From Variovorax sp. WDL1 (GTDB taxonomy: Bacteria > Pseudomonadota > Gammaproteobacteria > Burkholderiales > Burkholderiaceae_C), in the NCBI RefSeq assembly GCF_001541225.1, contig NZ_LMTS01000163.1, positions 84,723 to 126,261 of the forward strand: 41,539 nt of DNA, read 5' to 3'. Below are positions 1 through 10,600 of this stretch, piece after piece. Made by a program: the position numbers and the translations under genes. The notes beneath the pieces were generated by a model. It was given only the letters and a program-made list of their open reading frames with translations. It had not been told where the DNA came from and did not search any database. How positions within the stretch are numbered: position 1 is the first letter of the stretch; every line of letters starts with the position of its first letter.

Positions 1-952
1 GGAGCGCGCGGCCCAGCCCGACCACGAAGGCGATGAAGATGATGGACTGCACCACCGCCTGGCCCAGCTTCCGGATCTGCGGCCCGAGGATCCCGTGGCG
101 GTCCAGCGTGGCGAACACGCCCTGCGCTGCCAGTGCCACCAGCAGCACGTTCACACCCACCACCGCGATCACCAGCAGCGAGCGGCGCAGTCGCCCGCCC
201 GGCAGCACGCGCGCGGCCAGCCGAACCAGCCCGTGTTCGGCCGCCCAGTTGCCCAGCAGTGCGAGCAGCAGCGCCGCGGCAAGGCTGGCCAGCACCGATA
301 CGCGATGTGCCGGGTCCATCGCCGTTTCCACCGCGCCGCGCAGCTCGGTGCGCAGGCTCGCCAGGCGCTCCAGGTCGGCGGGCCACGCGTCGCTGATGTC
401 GAACCAGAACTGGCGGCCCAGGGGCGACGGCGCGCGCTCCGTGAGCTGGGCTTCGAACAGCTTGCGGCGCTTGGAGAGCAGCTCGCTGCCGCGCTGTTGC
501 GCGTCGACCGTGATCAGCCGCGCCAGGCGGATGTCGGCGTCGAGCGTGTTGCGCTCCTTCAGCAGGGCGGCACGCTGACGAGTGATGTCGGGGTCCTCGG
601 GTGGCGCGCCGGCAGCCGGCGGATTTCCCAGTTCGCCAAGGCGTGCGTTGAGGTCGCTGAGCTGGCCGGTGCGGGACGCAACGAACTTGTCTGCCTGGCT
701 GCCGATGGCGTTGATCCGGCCCAGCAGCTCGCGGACCTGCGCATTGCTTTCGACCGAGCTCGGAATGCCGTCGAGCTGGGTCCGCAGTGCGGCCACCGTC
801 GGTTCCGGCGGGGCGGCGCCATCCTGCGCGAGGACGGCGCTTCCGAGGACGGCGGCCAGCAACAGGGCCGCGAGACGGGGCATCCAGCTCAGTGGAGTAC
901 CTTCGCCTTCAGCTACGGTGCTATTCGCCTTCGGAACGGCCGTGCGGCTCAT
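1..952 (-). CDS. MscS-family mechanosensitive channel with DUF3772 N-terminus (partial, C-terminus beyond window)
   Basis: Read on the minus strand from an ATG at 952, the frame stays open to the window edge (317 codons), so only the N-terminal part is present. It begins with a hydrophobic signal-like segment (about residues 26–43, ending AVLAQ). A long periplasmic-looking helical region follows (about 50–205, with stretches such as LLKERNTLDADIRLARLITV), then membrane segments near 215–235 and 255–280 and another at the cut end. This matches the DUF3772 N-terminal layout of large MscS-type channels; the MscS pore itself is outside the window. An alternative start at Met24 (883) would give a more typical signal peptide, and neither start has a strong ribosome site. 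It lies 47 bases behind ugpQ on the same strand and could be cotranscribed. Channel function in osmotic downshock is inferred from family only. Confidence 0.75.
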   Translation of the reverse strand, partial: MSRTAVPKANSTVAEGEGTPLSWMPRLAALLLAAVLGSAVLAQDGAAPPEPTVAALRTQLDGIPSSVESNAQVRELLGRINAIGSQADKFVASRTGQLSDLNARLGELGNPPAAGAPPEDPDITRQRAALLKERNTLDADIRLARLITVDAQQRGSELLSKRRKLFEAQLTERAPSPLGRQFWFDISDAWPADLERLASLRTELRGAVETAMDPAHRVSVLASLAAALLLALLGNWAAEHGLVRLAARVLPGGRLRRSLLVIAVVGVNVLLVALAAQGVFATLDRHGILGPQIRKLGQAVVQSIIFIAFVVGLGRAL

Positions 953-999
953 GGTCCGATCATAGAAGGGCGTTGCGGCGGCCCCTCACGGCGCCGGGG

Positions 1000-1736
1000 T
1001 CAGGCAGCCGGGCTGAAGCGGTCCACGCGGTCGGTCACGATGCCGTCGGTGCCGAGCCCGGCCAGCCAGCGGGCCACCGACGCGTCGTTGACGGTGTAGC
1101 TCAGCGCGCGCATGCCGGCCGCATGCACCTGCGCAACGGTGGTCGCGTCCCACAGCGCGTAGTTGCAGACGATCGCCGCGCACTCCAGGCGGCGCGCAGT
1201 GTCGAGCCAACCCTCCCAAAGGGTGTCGAGCAGCAGCCCGCGCGGCAGGCCGGGCTCTGTTGCGAGCGCACCCTCGAGAGATTCAGGCGAGAAGGAGGTC
1301 AGCAAGGGCGGCGGGAGGTCGGCGCCCGCCCAGAGCTTGGCCGCCACTTGCGCAACCAGCTCGCCGGTGCGGCGCTCGACGCCCGGCGTGGGTTTGATCT
1401 CGATGTCGATCAGGTGGCGATTGGCCAGGCAGAAGCGGATCAGCGCTTCGAGGGTGGGCAGCGGCTCGCCGGCGTAGCGGCGCGAATGCCAGGCACCCGC
1501 ATCGAGCTGGGCGAGCGCGCTCCATGAATGTTCGCCCGCGACGCCGCGGCCATTGGTGGTGCGCTCGAGGGTGCTGTCATGAAGCAGGAAGGGAACCTCG
1601 TCGGCACTGAGCTTGGCGTCGCATTCGAACATGCGGTAGCCGTGCTCGGCGCCCAGGCGAAAGGCGGCGAGCGTGTTTTCCGGCGCCAGCCTGCCGGCGC
1701 CGCGGTGGGCGATCCAGAAAGGATAGGGCCAGGCTT

Positions 1737-1740
<4 letters not shown>
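1000..1740 (-). CDS. ugpQ: Glycerophosphodiester phosphodiesterase UgpQ
   Basis: This 246-residue cytoplasmic enzyme hydrolyses glycerophosphodiesters to sn-glycerol-3-phosphate and an alcohol. The GDPD signature is clear at the N-terminus: [13 protein letters not shown] (residues 11–23, catalytic His and the metal-binding Glu of PENT), followed by [18 protein letters not shown] with the second His. There is no signal peptide, as expected for the cytoplasmic UgpQ type rather than periplasmic GlpQ. Its ATG overlaps the ugpC stop codon by four bases (1737–1740), so translation is probably coupled. It is the last ugp gene and processes diesters imported by UgpBAEC. Confidence 0.93.
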
Positions 1741-2744
<1,004 letters not shown>

Positions 2745-2766
2745 TGAGTCGTTGCTTCTTTGTCGG

Positions 2767-3615
2767 TTATTTCTCGGTATCCACGAGGCCCTTGACGAAC
2801 CAGCGCTGCATCAGCACCACCACGATCACTGGCGGCACGAGCGCCAGGATGGCGGTGGCCATCACCAGGTTCCAGTCCACCGCGGCGTCGCCCGAGGCGA
2901 TCATTCGCTTGATGCCGATCACCACCGGATACATGTCTTCGCTGGTCGTGGCCAGGAGCGGCCACAGGTACTGATTCCAGCCGTAGATGAACTGGATCAC
3001 GAACAGTGCCGCGATCGAGGTCTGCGACAGCGGCACCAGGATGTCCTTGAAGAAGCGCATCGGCCCGGCGCCGTCCATGCGTGCCGCTTCCACCAGTTCG
3101 TCGGGCACACTCAGGAAGAACTGCCGGAACAGGAAGGTGGCGGTCGCCGATGCGATCAGCGGCACTGTCAGCCCCGCGTAGGTGTTGAGCATGTTGAGGT
3201 CTGCCAGCACCTTGTAGGTCGGCAGGATCCGCACCTCCACGGGCAGCATCAGGGTCACGAAGATCATCCAGAAGACGATCTTCTTGAATGGAAAGCGGAA
3301 GTACACGATGGCGAAGGCCGACAACAGCGAGATCGCGATCTTGCCGATGCTGATGACCAGCGCCGTGACCAGGCTGATCCACATCATGCGGCCCACGACC
3401 ACGCGTGCGCCCTGGGTGTCCGCGCCGAGCAAGGCGGCGCTGTAGTTCTCGAACATGTGGCCGCCCGGCACGAGCGGCATGGGCACCTGCAGGATCGCGT
3501 CGCGCGTGTGGGTGGATGCGACGAAGGCCAGGTAGATGGGAAAGGCCACGATGGCGATTCCCAGGATCAGCACCACATGCGAAAGGACGGTGAGGCCGGG
3601 GCGGCGTTCAACCAT
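2767..3615 (-). CDS. ugpE: Glycerol-3-phosphate ABC transporter permease UgpE
   Basis: Inner-membrane permease of 282 residues with six predicted hydrophobic segments, starting at about residues 12–32 ([20 protein letters not shown]). The cytoplasmic EAA loop that docks with the ATPase is present: [22 protein letters not shown], near residues 177–198. A GGAGG ribosome site sits eight bases before the ATG. It is of the MalG/UgpE type and follows ugpA by 63 bases, matching the ugpA–ugpE–ugpC order. UgpE pairs with UgpA to form the translocation pore. Confidence 0.92.
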   Translation of the reverse strand: MVERRPGLTVLSHVVLILGIAIVAFPIYLAFVASTHTRDAILQVPMPLVPGGHMFENYSAALLGADTQGARVVVGRMMWISLVTALVISIGKIAISLLSAFAIVYFRFPFKKIVFWMIFVTLMLPVEVRILPTYKVLADLNMLNTYAGLTVPLIASATATFLFRQFFLSVPDELVEAARMDGAGPMRFFKDILVPLSQTSIAALFVIQFIYGWNQYLWPLLATTSEDMYPVVIGIKRMIASGDAAVDWNLVMATAILALVPPVIVVVLMQRWFVKGLVDTEK

Positions 3616-3678
3616 GGTGTTGCCTCCGGGGGAAGGGCAGGGCAGGGGCGACGCAACGGGCGACGGAGTGGGCGGCCA

Positions 3679-4560
3679 TCAGTACTGGACCTTCTTTTCA
3701 ACGTAGCGGAACTGGATCACGGTCAACCCGATGACGATCACCATCAGCACCACCGACTGCGCGGCCGAGCCGCCCAGGTCCAGCGCCTTGAAGCCGTCGT
3801 GCCACACCTTGTAGACCAGGATCGCGGTGTCGCGCCCGGGCCCGCCCTCGGTCGTCGCATGCACGATCGCGAAGGTGTCGAAGAAGGCGTAGACGATGTT
3901 GATCACCAGCAGGAAAAAGGTGGTGGGCGACAGCAGCGGGAACTGGATGGTGGCGAAGCGCCGCAGCGGCCCGGCGCCGTCGATGGAGGCGGCCTCGATC
4001 AATGCCTTGGGGATGGACTGCAGGCCGGCCAGGAAGAACAGGAAGTTGTAGGAGATCTGCTTCCACACGGCGGCCACCACAATCAGCGTGAGCGCCTGGT
4101 TGGAGTTGAGCAGGTGGTTCCAGTCCACACCGATGTGGCGCAGGAAGTACGACACCACGCCGATGCTGGGCGAGAACATGAACACCCACAGCACGCCCGC
4201 AATGGCAGGCGCCACCGCGTAGGGAATGATCAGGAAGGTCTTGTAGACCAGGCCGCCTCGCAGGATGCGGTCGGCGAAGATTGCCAGCATCAACGAAAGC
4301 GCGATGCCGCTGCCGGCCACCAGAACCGAGAAAAGTGCGGTGACCTTGAAGGATTCGACATAGGCCGGATCGTCGAACAGGACCTCGAAGTTCTCCAGGC
4401 CGACGAAGGCGGTGGAGGTGCCAAAGGCGTCCTCCGACTGCAGCGATTGCCAGATGGCCTGGCTTGCCGGCCAGAAGAAGAACACCAGGATCACCGCCAT
4501 CTGCGGCGCCACCAGCAGCCAGGGCAGCCACGCCGACCGGAAAAGAACGCGTTTCTCCAT
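3679..4560 (-). CDS. ugpA: Glycerol-3-phosphate ABC transporter permease UgpA
   Basis: Second permease subunit, 293 residues, MalF/UgpA type. It starts [20 protein letters not shown] and has about six membrane helices. Its EAA loop reads [22 protein letters not shown], near residues 189–210. The ATG at 4560 is preferred over a TTG 18 bases upstream because GAGGGG lies about ten bases before it and E. coli-like UgpA proteins begin close to this hydrophobic segment. A terminator-like hairpin lies between ugpB and this gene, so transcription into ugpA is probably lower than through ugpB. Confidence 0.92.
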   Translation of the reverse strand: MEKRVLFRSAWLPWLLVAPQMAVILVFFFWPASQAIWQSLQSEDAFGTSTAFVGLENFEVLFDDPAYVESFKVTALFSVLVAGSGIALSLMLAIFADRILRGGLVYKTFLIIPYAVAPAIAGVLWVFMFSPSIGVVSYFLRHIGVDWNHLLNSNQALTLIVVAAVWKQISYNFLFFLAGLQSIPKALIEAASIDGAGPLRRFATIQFPLLSPTTFFLLVINIVYAFFDTFAIVHATTEGGPGRDTAILVYKVWHDGFKALDLGGSAAQSVVLMVIVIGLTVIQFRYVEKKVQY

Positions 4561-4576
4561 ATCCCTCGATCCCCTC

Positions 4577-4618
4577 AAAAACAGAACGCCCGCCCCGGCA
4601 TCAGATCAGGGCGGGCGT
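4577..4618 (-). terminator. Terminator-like hairpin between ugpB and ugpA
   Basis: A perfect 10-bp stem (ACGCCCGCCC at 4586–4595 with GGGCGGGCGT at 4609–4618) encloses a 13-nt loop. On the minus strand it is followed within three bases by a run of five T (complement of 4577–4581). This has the form of an intrinsic terminator but sits inside the operon. It probably allows partial read-through and protects the ugpB message, giving more binding protein than permease. Confidence 0.6.
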
Positions 4619-4650
4619 CGGAGTCTACTGTGGCGCAACCATCGCCGGCA

Positions 4651-4690
4651 GGCACCCTCCCCGCTCGGCGGGAGGGCAGGGAGGGGTGCC
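4651..4690. repeat. Second, imperfect GC-rich hairpin after ugpB
   Basis: GGCACCCTCCC (4651–4661) pairs with GGGAGGGGTGCC (4679–4690) with one bulged G. A competing inner pairing (CCCTCCCCGC with GCGGGAGGG) is also possible. It lies 36 bases past the ugpB stop and ahead of the U-tailed hairpin. It may act as an mRNA-stabilising structure or be a small dispersed intergenic repeat. Confidence 0.4.
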
Positions 4691-4726
4691 GTGGCACCCA
4701 AAGGGCTGCGCAGGCGCGAGCCTGCG

Positions 4727-6037
4727 TCAGCCCTTGTTTGCTTTCTGGAAGCGCTCGAGCTGCTCGTCGCCGCGCTTGACGGCCGCGTCGAGTGCTTCCT
4801 TGGCGCTCTTCTTGCCGCTCCAGATCTGCTCGGTTTCCTCGTCGACGATCGTGCGGATCTGCACGAAGCTGCCCAGGCGGACGCCGCGCGACTTGTCGGT
4901 GGTCTTGCGGATCATCTGCGTCACGGCCACGTCGGTGCCCGGCTTCTCCTTGTAGAAGCCCGAGGCGTCGGTCAGCTTGTAGGCGGCCGTGGTGATGGGC
5001 AGGTAGCCGGTGCGTTTGTGACTCTCGGACTGCACCTTGGTATCGGACAGGTAGTTGAAGAAGCTGGCCACGCCCTTGTAGTGGTCCGCCGGCTTGCCGG
5101 ACATCACCCACAGGCTGGCGCCGCCGATCACGGTGTTCTGCGGTGCGCCCTTCACGTCGGGGTAGTAGGGCAGGGTCGAGATGCCGTACTTGAACTTCGC
5201 GTCCTTCGCCACGCGGGCGTACAGGCCCGAAGAGCCGGTCATCATGGCGCATTCGCCGGAAGGGAACGCGGCGTCGGCCGTGTTGTTGCGGCCCTTGTAG
5301 ACGAAGGTGCCGTCCTTGGACATCTTGGCCAGATTCTCGAAGTGACGCACTTGCAGCGGCGAGTTGAAGGCCAGGCGGGCACTGGTGCCGCCGAAGCCGT
5401 TGTTCTGCGTCGCGTACAGGGTGTTGTGCCAGGCCGAGAAGCTTTCCAGCTGGGTCCAGCTCATCCAGCTCGTCGTGAATGGGCACTTGTGGCCGCTGGC
5501 CTTCAGCTTGTCGGCCGCCGCGATGACCTCGGGCCAGGTGAGGGGAGCTTTCTCGGGGTCCAGGCCGGCCGCCTTGAAGGCATCCTTGTTGTAGTAGAAG
5601 ATCGTCGTCGAGCTGTTGAACGGGAAGCTCAGCATCTGCCCGTTCGGCGCCGTGTAGTAGCCGGCCACCGCGGGCACGTAGACACTGGGATCGAACTTGG
5701 CTCCGCCGGAGCTCATCACTTCGCCCACCGGCTTGATGGCGCCCTTGGAGGCCATCATGGTCGCGGTGCCCACCTCGAACACCTGCAGGATGTCAGGTGC
5801 ATTGCCGGAGCGGTAGGCGGCGATGGCGGCCGTCATCGACTCATCGTACTGACCCTTGTAGGTGGGCACGACCTTGTAGTCCTTCTGGCTTTCGTTGTAT
5901 TGCTTGGCCAGGTCGTTGACCCATTCGCCGAGCGGACCGCTCATGGAATGCCACCACTGGATTTCAGTCTGGGCCAAGGCCGGTGCCGAAAGCGTTGCCG
6001 AAAGCGCCGATGCCACGGCGAACGTCTTGAATCGCAT
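4727..6037 (-). CDS. ugpB: Periplasmic glycerol-3-phosphate-binding protein UgpB
   Basis: Solute-binding protein of 436 residues that captures sn-glycerol-3-phosphate (and in some bacteria glycerophosphocholine) in the periplasm. The start at 6037 is chosen because an AGGAG site lies seven bases upstream and a clean signal peptide follows (MRFKTFAVASALSATLSAP, cleavage after ALA at about residue 22). The mature protein opens QTEIQWWHSMSGPLGEWVNDL, the typical UgpB start. It is the first gene of ugpBAECQ and has the only clear promoter region upstream. Substrate is inferred from UgpB similarity and the linked UgpQ. Confidence 0.93.
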   Translation of the reverse strand: MRFKTFAVASALSATLSAPALAQTEIQWWHSMSGPLGEWVNDLAKQYNESQKDYKVVPTYKGQYDESMTAAIAAYRSGNAPDILQVFEVGTATMMASKGAIKPVGEVMSSGGAKFDPSVYVPAVAGYYTAPNGQMLSFPFNSSTTIFYYNKDAFKAAGLDPEKAPLTWPEVIAAADKLKASGHKCPFTTSWMSWTQLESFSAWHNTLYATQNNGFGGTSARLAFNSPLQVRHFENLAKMSKDGTFVYKGRNNTADAAFPSGECAMMTGSSGLYARVAKDAKFKYGISTLPYYPDVKGAPQNTVIGGASLWVMSGKPADHYKGVASFFNYLSDTKVQSESHKRTGYLPITTAAYKLTDASGFYKEKPGTDVAVTQMIRKTTDKSRGVRLGSFVQIRTIVDEETEQIWSGKKSAKEALDAAVKRGDEQLERFQKANKG

Positions 6038-6285
6038 GAGAGAGACTCCTGAGGAGGAAACAAAAGCGCAGATGCTAGGCCGTGCGTATGACACGGCCGC
6101 GTCACATTCTGTCGCAGCTCGGCAGTGCGCCAGTAGACGGGGAAACCCTTTTGGCGTGTGGGCCGCGGGGCCGCAGGGGGCTGCTTGCTGCGCCGCACCA
6201 TGCTAGCATCGCCCTCCCTTTTTCAGGTACTGCTGCCTCCTCCCTGCCTCCTCCTGAAGCCCGGCCGGGGGCCTCCGCGACGCGT
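6038..6285. other. Divergent intergenic region between ugpB and serA
   Basis: This 248-base stretch carries promoters in both directions. The left part holds the ugpB promoter candidate. Toward serA there is a perfect palindrome ATGCTAGCAT (6200–6209) containing a -10-like TAGCAT (6204–6209). It is followed by a pyrimidine-rich leader with two near-identical CTGCCTCCTC blocks and a palindrome CCCGGCCGGG. I see no good -35 and no gene here. Confidence 0.5.
6072..6105 (-). promoter_or_regulatory. Possible ugpB promoter with degenerate Pho box
   Basis: On the minus strand, GTGTCAT (second half-site, ending at 6088) is preceded 11 bases earlier by the weaker GTGACGC (6105–6099). It is followed ten bases later by TAGCAT (6077–6072), a plausible -10. 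That is the spacing of PhoB-activated promoters (tandem CTGTCAT with 11-bp period, then a -10). The first half-site matches poorly, so this is a candidate only. The leader to the ugpB ATG would be about 30 nt. Confidence 0.35.
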
Positions 6286-7515
6286 ATGAGCAAGACCTCC
6301 CTCGACAAAAGCAAGATCAAGTTCCTTCTACTCGAAGGCATCCACCCGTCGGCTGTCGAAGTGCTGCGGGCCGCGGGCTATACCAGCATCGAGACATTGC
6401 CGGGCGCCTTGCCGGAAGAGGACCTGAAGCAGCGCGTGGCAGACGTGCATTTCCTCGGCATCCGCTCGCGCACGCAGCTGACCGGCGAGGTCTTTGCCGC
6501 CGCGCAGAAGCTCGTCGCGGTCGGCGCGTTCTGCATCGGCACCAACCAGATCGATCTCGATGCCGCGCGCGAGCACGGCGTGGCGGTCTTCAACGCGCCT
6601 TATTCCAATACGCGCTCGGTCGCCGAACTGGTGTTGGCCGAGGCTATCCTGCTCCTGCGCGGCATCCCCGAGAAGAGCGCGGTGGCGCACCGCGGCGGCT
6701 GGCTCAAGTCGGCCGAGAACGCCTTCGAGATCCGAGGCAAGACGCTGGGCATCGTGGGCTACGGTTCCATCGGCGCGCAGCTCTCGGTGCTGGCCGAGGC
6801 GCTGGGCATGCAGGTGGCCTTCTTCGACGTGGTCACCAAGCTGCCGTTGGGCAACGCGAGGCAGGTGCGCACGCTGAACGAACTGCTGCTTCAGAGCGAC
6901 ATCGTGAGCCTGCACGTGCCGGAGACGCCGGCCACCCAATGGATGATCGGCGCGAAGGAGATCGCGGCCATGCGGCCCGGCTCCATCCTGATCAATGCCT
7001 CGCGCGGCACGGTGGTCGACATCGAGGCGCTCGCCCAGGCGCTGAAGCAGAAGAAGCTGCTGGGCGCCGCGATAGACGTGTTCCCGGTCGAGCCTCGCAG
7101 CAACAAGGAGGAGTTCCAGTCGCCGCTGCGCGGCCTGGACAACGCGATCCTCACGCCGCACATCGGCGGCTCCACCATGGAGGCGCAGGCCAACATCGGC
7201 CTCGAGGTGGCCGAGAAGCTGGTCAAGTACAGCGACAACGGCACCTCGACCTCGTCGGTCAACTTCCCCGAGGTGGCGCTGCCGGCGCACCCGGGCAAGC
7301 ACCGGCTGCTGCACATCCACCGCAACGTGCCGGGCGTGCTCTCGGACATCAACGGCGTGTTCGCCGAGAACAAGATCAACATCGCCTCACAGTACCTGCA
7401 GACCAACGAGAAGGTGGGCTATGTGGTGACGGACATCGACGCCGCCTATTCCGACCTCGCGCTCGAAAAACTGGCGCAGGTGCCGGGCACGATCCGCAGC
7501 CGGGTGCTGTTCTGA
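6286..7515 (+). CDS. serA: D-3-phosphoglycerate dehydrogenase SerA
   Basis: First step of serine biosynthesis: NAD-dependent oxidation of 3-phosphoglycerate to 3-phosphohydroxypyruvate. The 409-residue length and start (MSKTSLDKSKIKFLLLEG) match E. coli-type SerA. The nucleotide-binding GYGSIG is at 158–163. The catalytic Arg240 (NASRGT), Glu269 (FPVEP) and His292 (TPHIGG) fall at the same numbers as in the E. coli enzyme. A C-terminal ACT domain (about 335–409) suggests feedback inhibition by serine. The ATG at 6286 lacks an evident Shine–Dalgarno sequence. E. coli SerA also reduces 2-oxoglutarate to D-2-hydroxyglutarate, which is relevant to the next gene. Confidence 0.95.
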   Translation: MSKTSLDKSKIKFLLLEGIHPSAVEVLRAAGYTSIETLPGALPEEDLKQRVADVHFLGIRSRTQLTGEVFAAAQKLVAVGAFCIGTNQIDLDAAREHGVAVFNAPYSNTRSVAELVLAEAILLLRGIPEKSAVAHRGGWLKSAENAFEIRGKTLGIVGYGSIGAQLSVLAEALGMQVAFFDVVTKLPLGNARQVRTLNELLLQSDIVSLHVPETPATQWMIGAKEIAAMRPGSILINASRGTVVDIEALAQALKQKKLLGAAIDVFPVEPRSNKEEFQSPLRGLDNAILTPHIGGSTMEAQANIGLEVAEKLVKYSDNGTSTSSVNFPEVALPAHPGKHRLLHIHRNVPGVLSDINGVFAENKINIASQYLQTNEKVGYVVTDIDAAYSDLALEKLAQVPGTIRSRVLF

Positions 7516-7537
7516 GCGCTGGACGACCGGCGCAGCA

Positions 7538-7580
7538 CGCGCCCCTGACTTAAAATCGACGGCCCTGGTTCAGGGGCGCG
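7538..7580 (+). promoter_or_regulatory. 11-bp inverted repeat flanking a -10-like box upstream of the FAD/Fe-S oxidoreductase
   Basis: CGCGCCCCTGA (7538–7548) and its exact reverse complement TCAGGGGCGCG (7570–7580) are separated by 21 bases that include TAAAAT (7551–7556), a common -10 hexamer. There is no T-run after the right arm. The arrangement could be a regulator's operator overlapping a promoter or an mRNA hairpin. No convincing -35 is visible. Confidence 0.5.
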
Positions 7581-7605
7581 CAGCGCCCGACCGAGGCCCA
7601 CCCCG

Positions 7606-10600
7606 ATGAATGCACCGACCGCGTTGACGGCGTTGTTGTCGCAGGCCGCAGAGCCCGCGCGATTGCGTGAGATCCCCTACAACTACACCAGCTTCTCCGA
7701 CCGCGAGATCGTGATCCGCCTCCTGGGCGAGCGCGGCTGGGATCTGCTGCAGACCTTGCGCGCCGAGCGCCGCACCGGCCGCTCCGCCCGCATGCTGTAC
7801 GAGGTGCTGGGCGACATCTGGGTGGTGCAGCGCAATCCCTACCTGGTCGACGACCTGCTGGACAACCCGCGCCGCCGCGGCCAGTTGGTGGATGCGCTCA
7901 ACCATCGCCTGTCCGAGGTGCAGAAGCGGCGCACCCCCGACGGCGCCGCCCAGCGTGATGCACTGGTGGGCGAACTCACCGCGCTGGTGGCGCAGGCGGT
8001 GCAGGCCTTCGACACCCTGTTCCGCGATGTCGCGGCATTGCGCCGCAAGACCACGCGCACCCTGGGCCGGCTCACTGCGCGCGACAACATCAAGTTCGAT
8101 GGCCTCTCGCGCGTGTCGCACGTCACCGACGCAACCGACTGGCGCGTCGAATATCCCTTCGTCGTGCTGACGCCGGACAGCGAGGCCGAGATGGCCGCGC
8201 TGGTCAAGGGCTGCATCGAACTCGGGCTCACCATCATCCCGCGCGGCGGCGGCACCGGCTACACAGGCGGGGCGATCCCGCTGGCCTGGAACAGCGCCGT
8301 CATCAACACCGAGAAGCTGGAGTCGATGACCGAGGTCGAAATGATCTCCCTGCCAGGCGTCGACCAGCCCGTACCCACCGTCTGGACCGAGGCCGGCGTG
8401 GTGACCCAGCGCGTGGCCGACGCGGCGGAGCGCGCGGGCTTCGTGTTCGCGGTCGACCCCACCTCGGCCGAGGCTTCCTGCGTCGGCGGCAACGTGGCGA
8501 TGAACGCGGGCGGCAAGAAGGCGGTGCTGTGGGGCACCGCGCTCGACAACCTGGCTTCCTGGCGCATGGTGACCCCGGACGCCGAATGGCTGGAGATCAC
8601 GCGCATCGGCCACAACCTGGGCAAGATCCACGACGCCGAGAGCGCCGTGTTCGATCTGCAGTATTTCGCGGCCGACGGCCGGACCAAGCTGCGCACCGAA
8701 CGGCTCGAGATCCCGGGCAAGACCTTCCGCAAGGAGGGCCTGGGCAAGGACGTGACCGACAAGTTCCTCTCTGGCCTGCCGGGCATCCAGAAGGAGGGTT
8801 GCGACGGCCTGATCACCAGCTGCCGCTGGGTGGTGCACCGCATGCCGGCACACACCCGCACCGTGTGCCTCGAGTTCTTCGGCAATGCCAAGGACGCGGT
8901 GCCCAGCATCGTCGAGATCAAGGACTTCATGTTCGCGGAGCAAAAGCGCTCTGGAGTGCTGCTCGCGGGCCTGGAGCATCTGGATGATCGCTACCTGAAG
9001 GCCGTCGGCTACGCGACGAAGTCAAAGAAGCACGGTGGCCTGCCCAAGATGGTGCTGTTCGGCGACATCGCTGGCGACGATGCCGACGCCGTCGCGCGGG
9101 TGACCTCGGAAGTAGTGCGCATCGCCAATTCGCGCAGCGGCGAGGGCTTTATCGCCATCAGCCCCGAGGCGCGCAAGAAGTTCTGGCTGGACCGCAAGCG
9201 CACCGCTGCAATCAGCCGCCACACCAACGCCTTCAAGATCAACGAGGACGTGGTGATCCCCTTGCCGCGGATGGCCGAGTACACCGACGGCATCGAGCGC
9301 ATCAACATAGAGCTGTCGCTGCAGAACAAGCTGGCGCTCGCCGACGAGCTGGAAGCCTTCTTCCTGCGCGGCCATTTGCCGCTGGGCAAGAGCGATGACG
9401 CCAGCGAGATCTCTTCGGCCGAGCTGCTGGAGGACCGCGTGGCCCAGGCCGTGGCGCTTGTGCGCGAGGTGCGTGCGCTGTGGCAGGGGTGGCTGGACCA
9501 GATCGACACGCTGTTCCCGCAGCTGCAGGACCATTCCTTGCGAGCCAGCTGGAAGACGCAGATCCGCGCTCCCCTTGCCGCCATCTTCTCCGGCGCGGAG
9601 TTCGCGCCCATCCTGGCCGAGTGCAACGCGATCCACCAGCGGGTGCTCAAGGGTCGGGTCTGGGTTGCGCTGCACATGCATGCCGGGGATGGGAACGTTC
9701 ACACGAATATCCCGGTCAACAGCGACAACTACGAGATGCTGCAGACCGCGCATGCGGCAGTGGCGCGCATCATGGGGCTGGCGCGCAGCCTCGACGGCGT
9801 GATCTCCGGCGAGCACGGCATCGGCATCACCAAGCTCGAGTTCCTGTCCGATGACGAGCTGCGGCCCTTCGCGGACTACAAGCACCGCATCGACCCCGAA
9901 GGACGCTTCAACAAGGGCAAGCTGCTGCGGCCCTCGATGCACGCCGGGCCTGGCCTCTATGCCGACCTCACCAATGCCTATACGCCCAGCTTCGGACTGA
10001 TGGGCCACGAGTCGCTGATCATGCAGCAGAGCGACATCGGCGCCATTGCCGACAGCGTGAAGGACTGCCTGCGCTGCGGCAAGTGCAAGCCCGTGTGCGC
10101 CACCCATGTGCCGCGCGCCAACCTGCTCTACTCGCCGCGCAACAAGATCCTCGCGACCTCGCTGCTCGTCGAGGCCTTCCTCTACGAGGAGCAGACCCGG
10201 CGCGGCGTCAGCATCAAGCACTGGGAGGAGTTCGAGGATGTGGCGGACCACTGCACTGTCTGCCACAAGTGCCTCACGCCGTGCCCGGTGAACATCGACT
10301 TCGGCGACGTCTCGATGAACATGCGCAACCTGCTGCGCAAGATGGGGCAGAAGTCCTTCCGGCCCGGCAACGCCGCCGCGATGCTGTTCCTCAATGCCAC
10401 CAACCCGCAGACCATCAAGGCCATGCGCATCGGCATGGTGGGCATCGGCTTCAAGGCCCAGCGCCTGGCCAACGACCTGCTGCGCGGACTGGCCAGGAAG
10501 CAGACCGCCGCGCCGCCGGCCACACTGGGGCCGGCGCCGCTCAAGGAGCAGGTGATCCACTTCGTCAACAAGAAGATGCCGGGCGGCCTGCCCAACAAGA

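Noticed and set aside
6082..6285. In-frame upstream extension of serA by 68 codons
   Set aside because: SerA proteins begin at MSKTSLDKSKIKF; the extension has no family match and overlaps the ugpB/serA promoter region.
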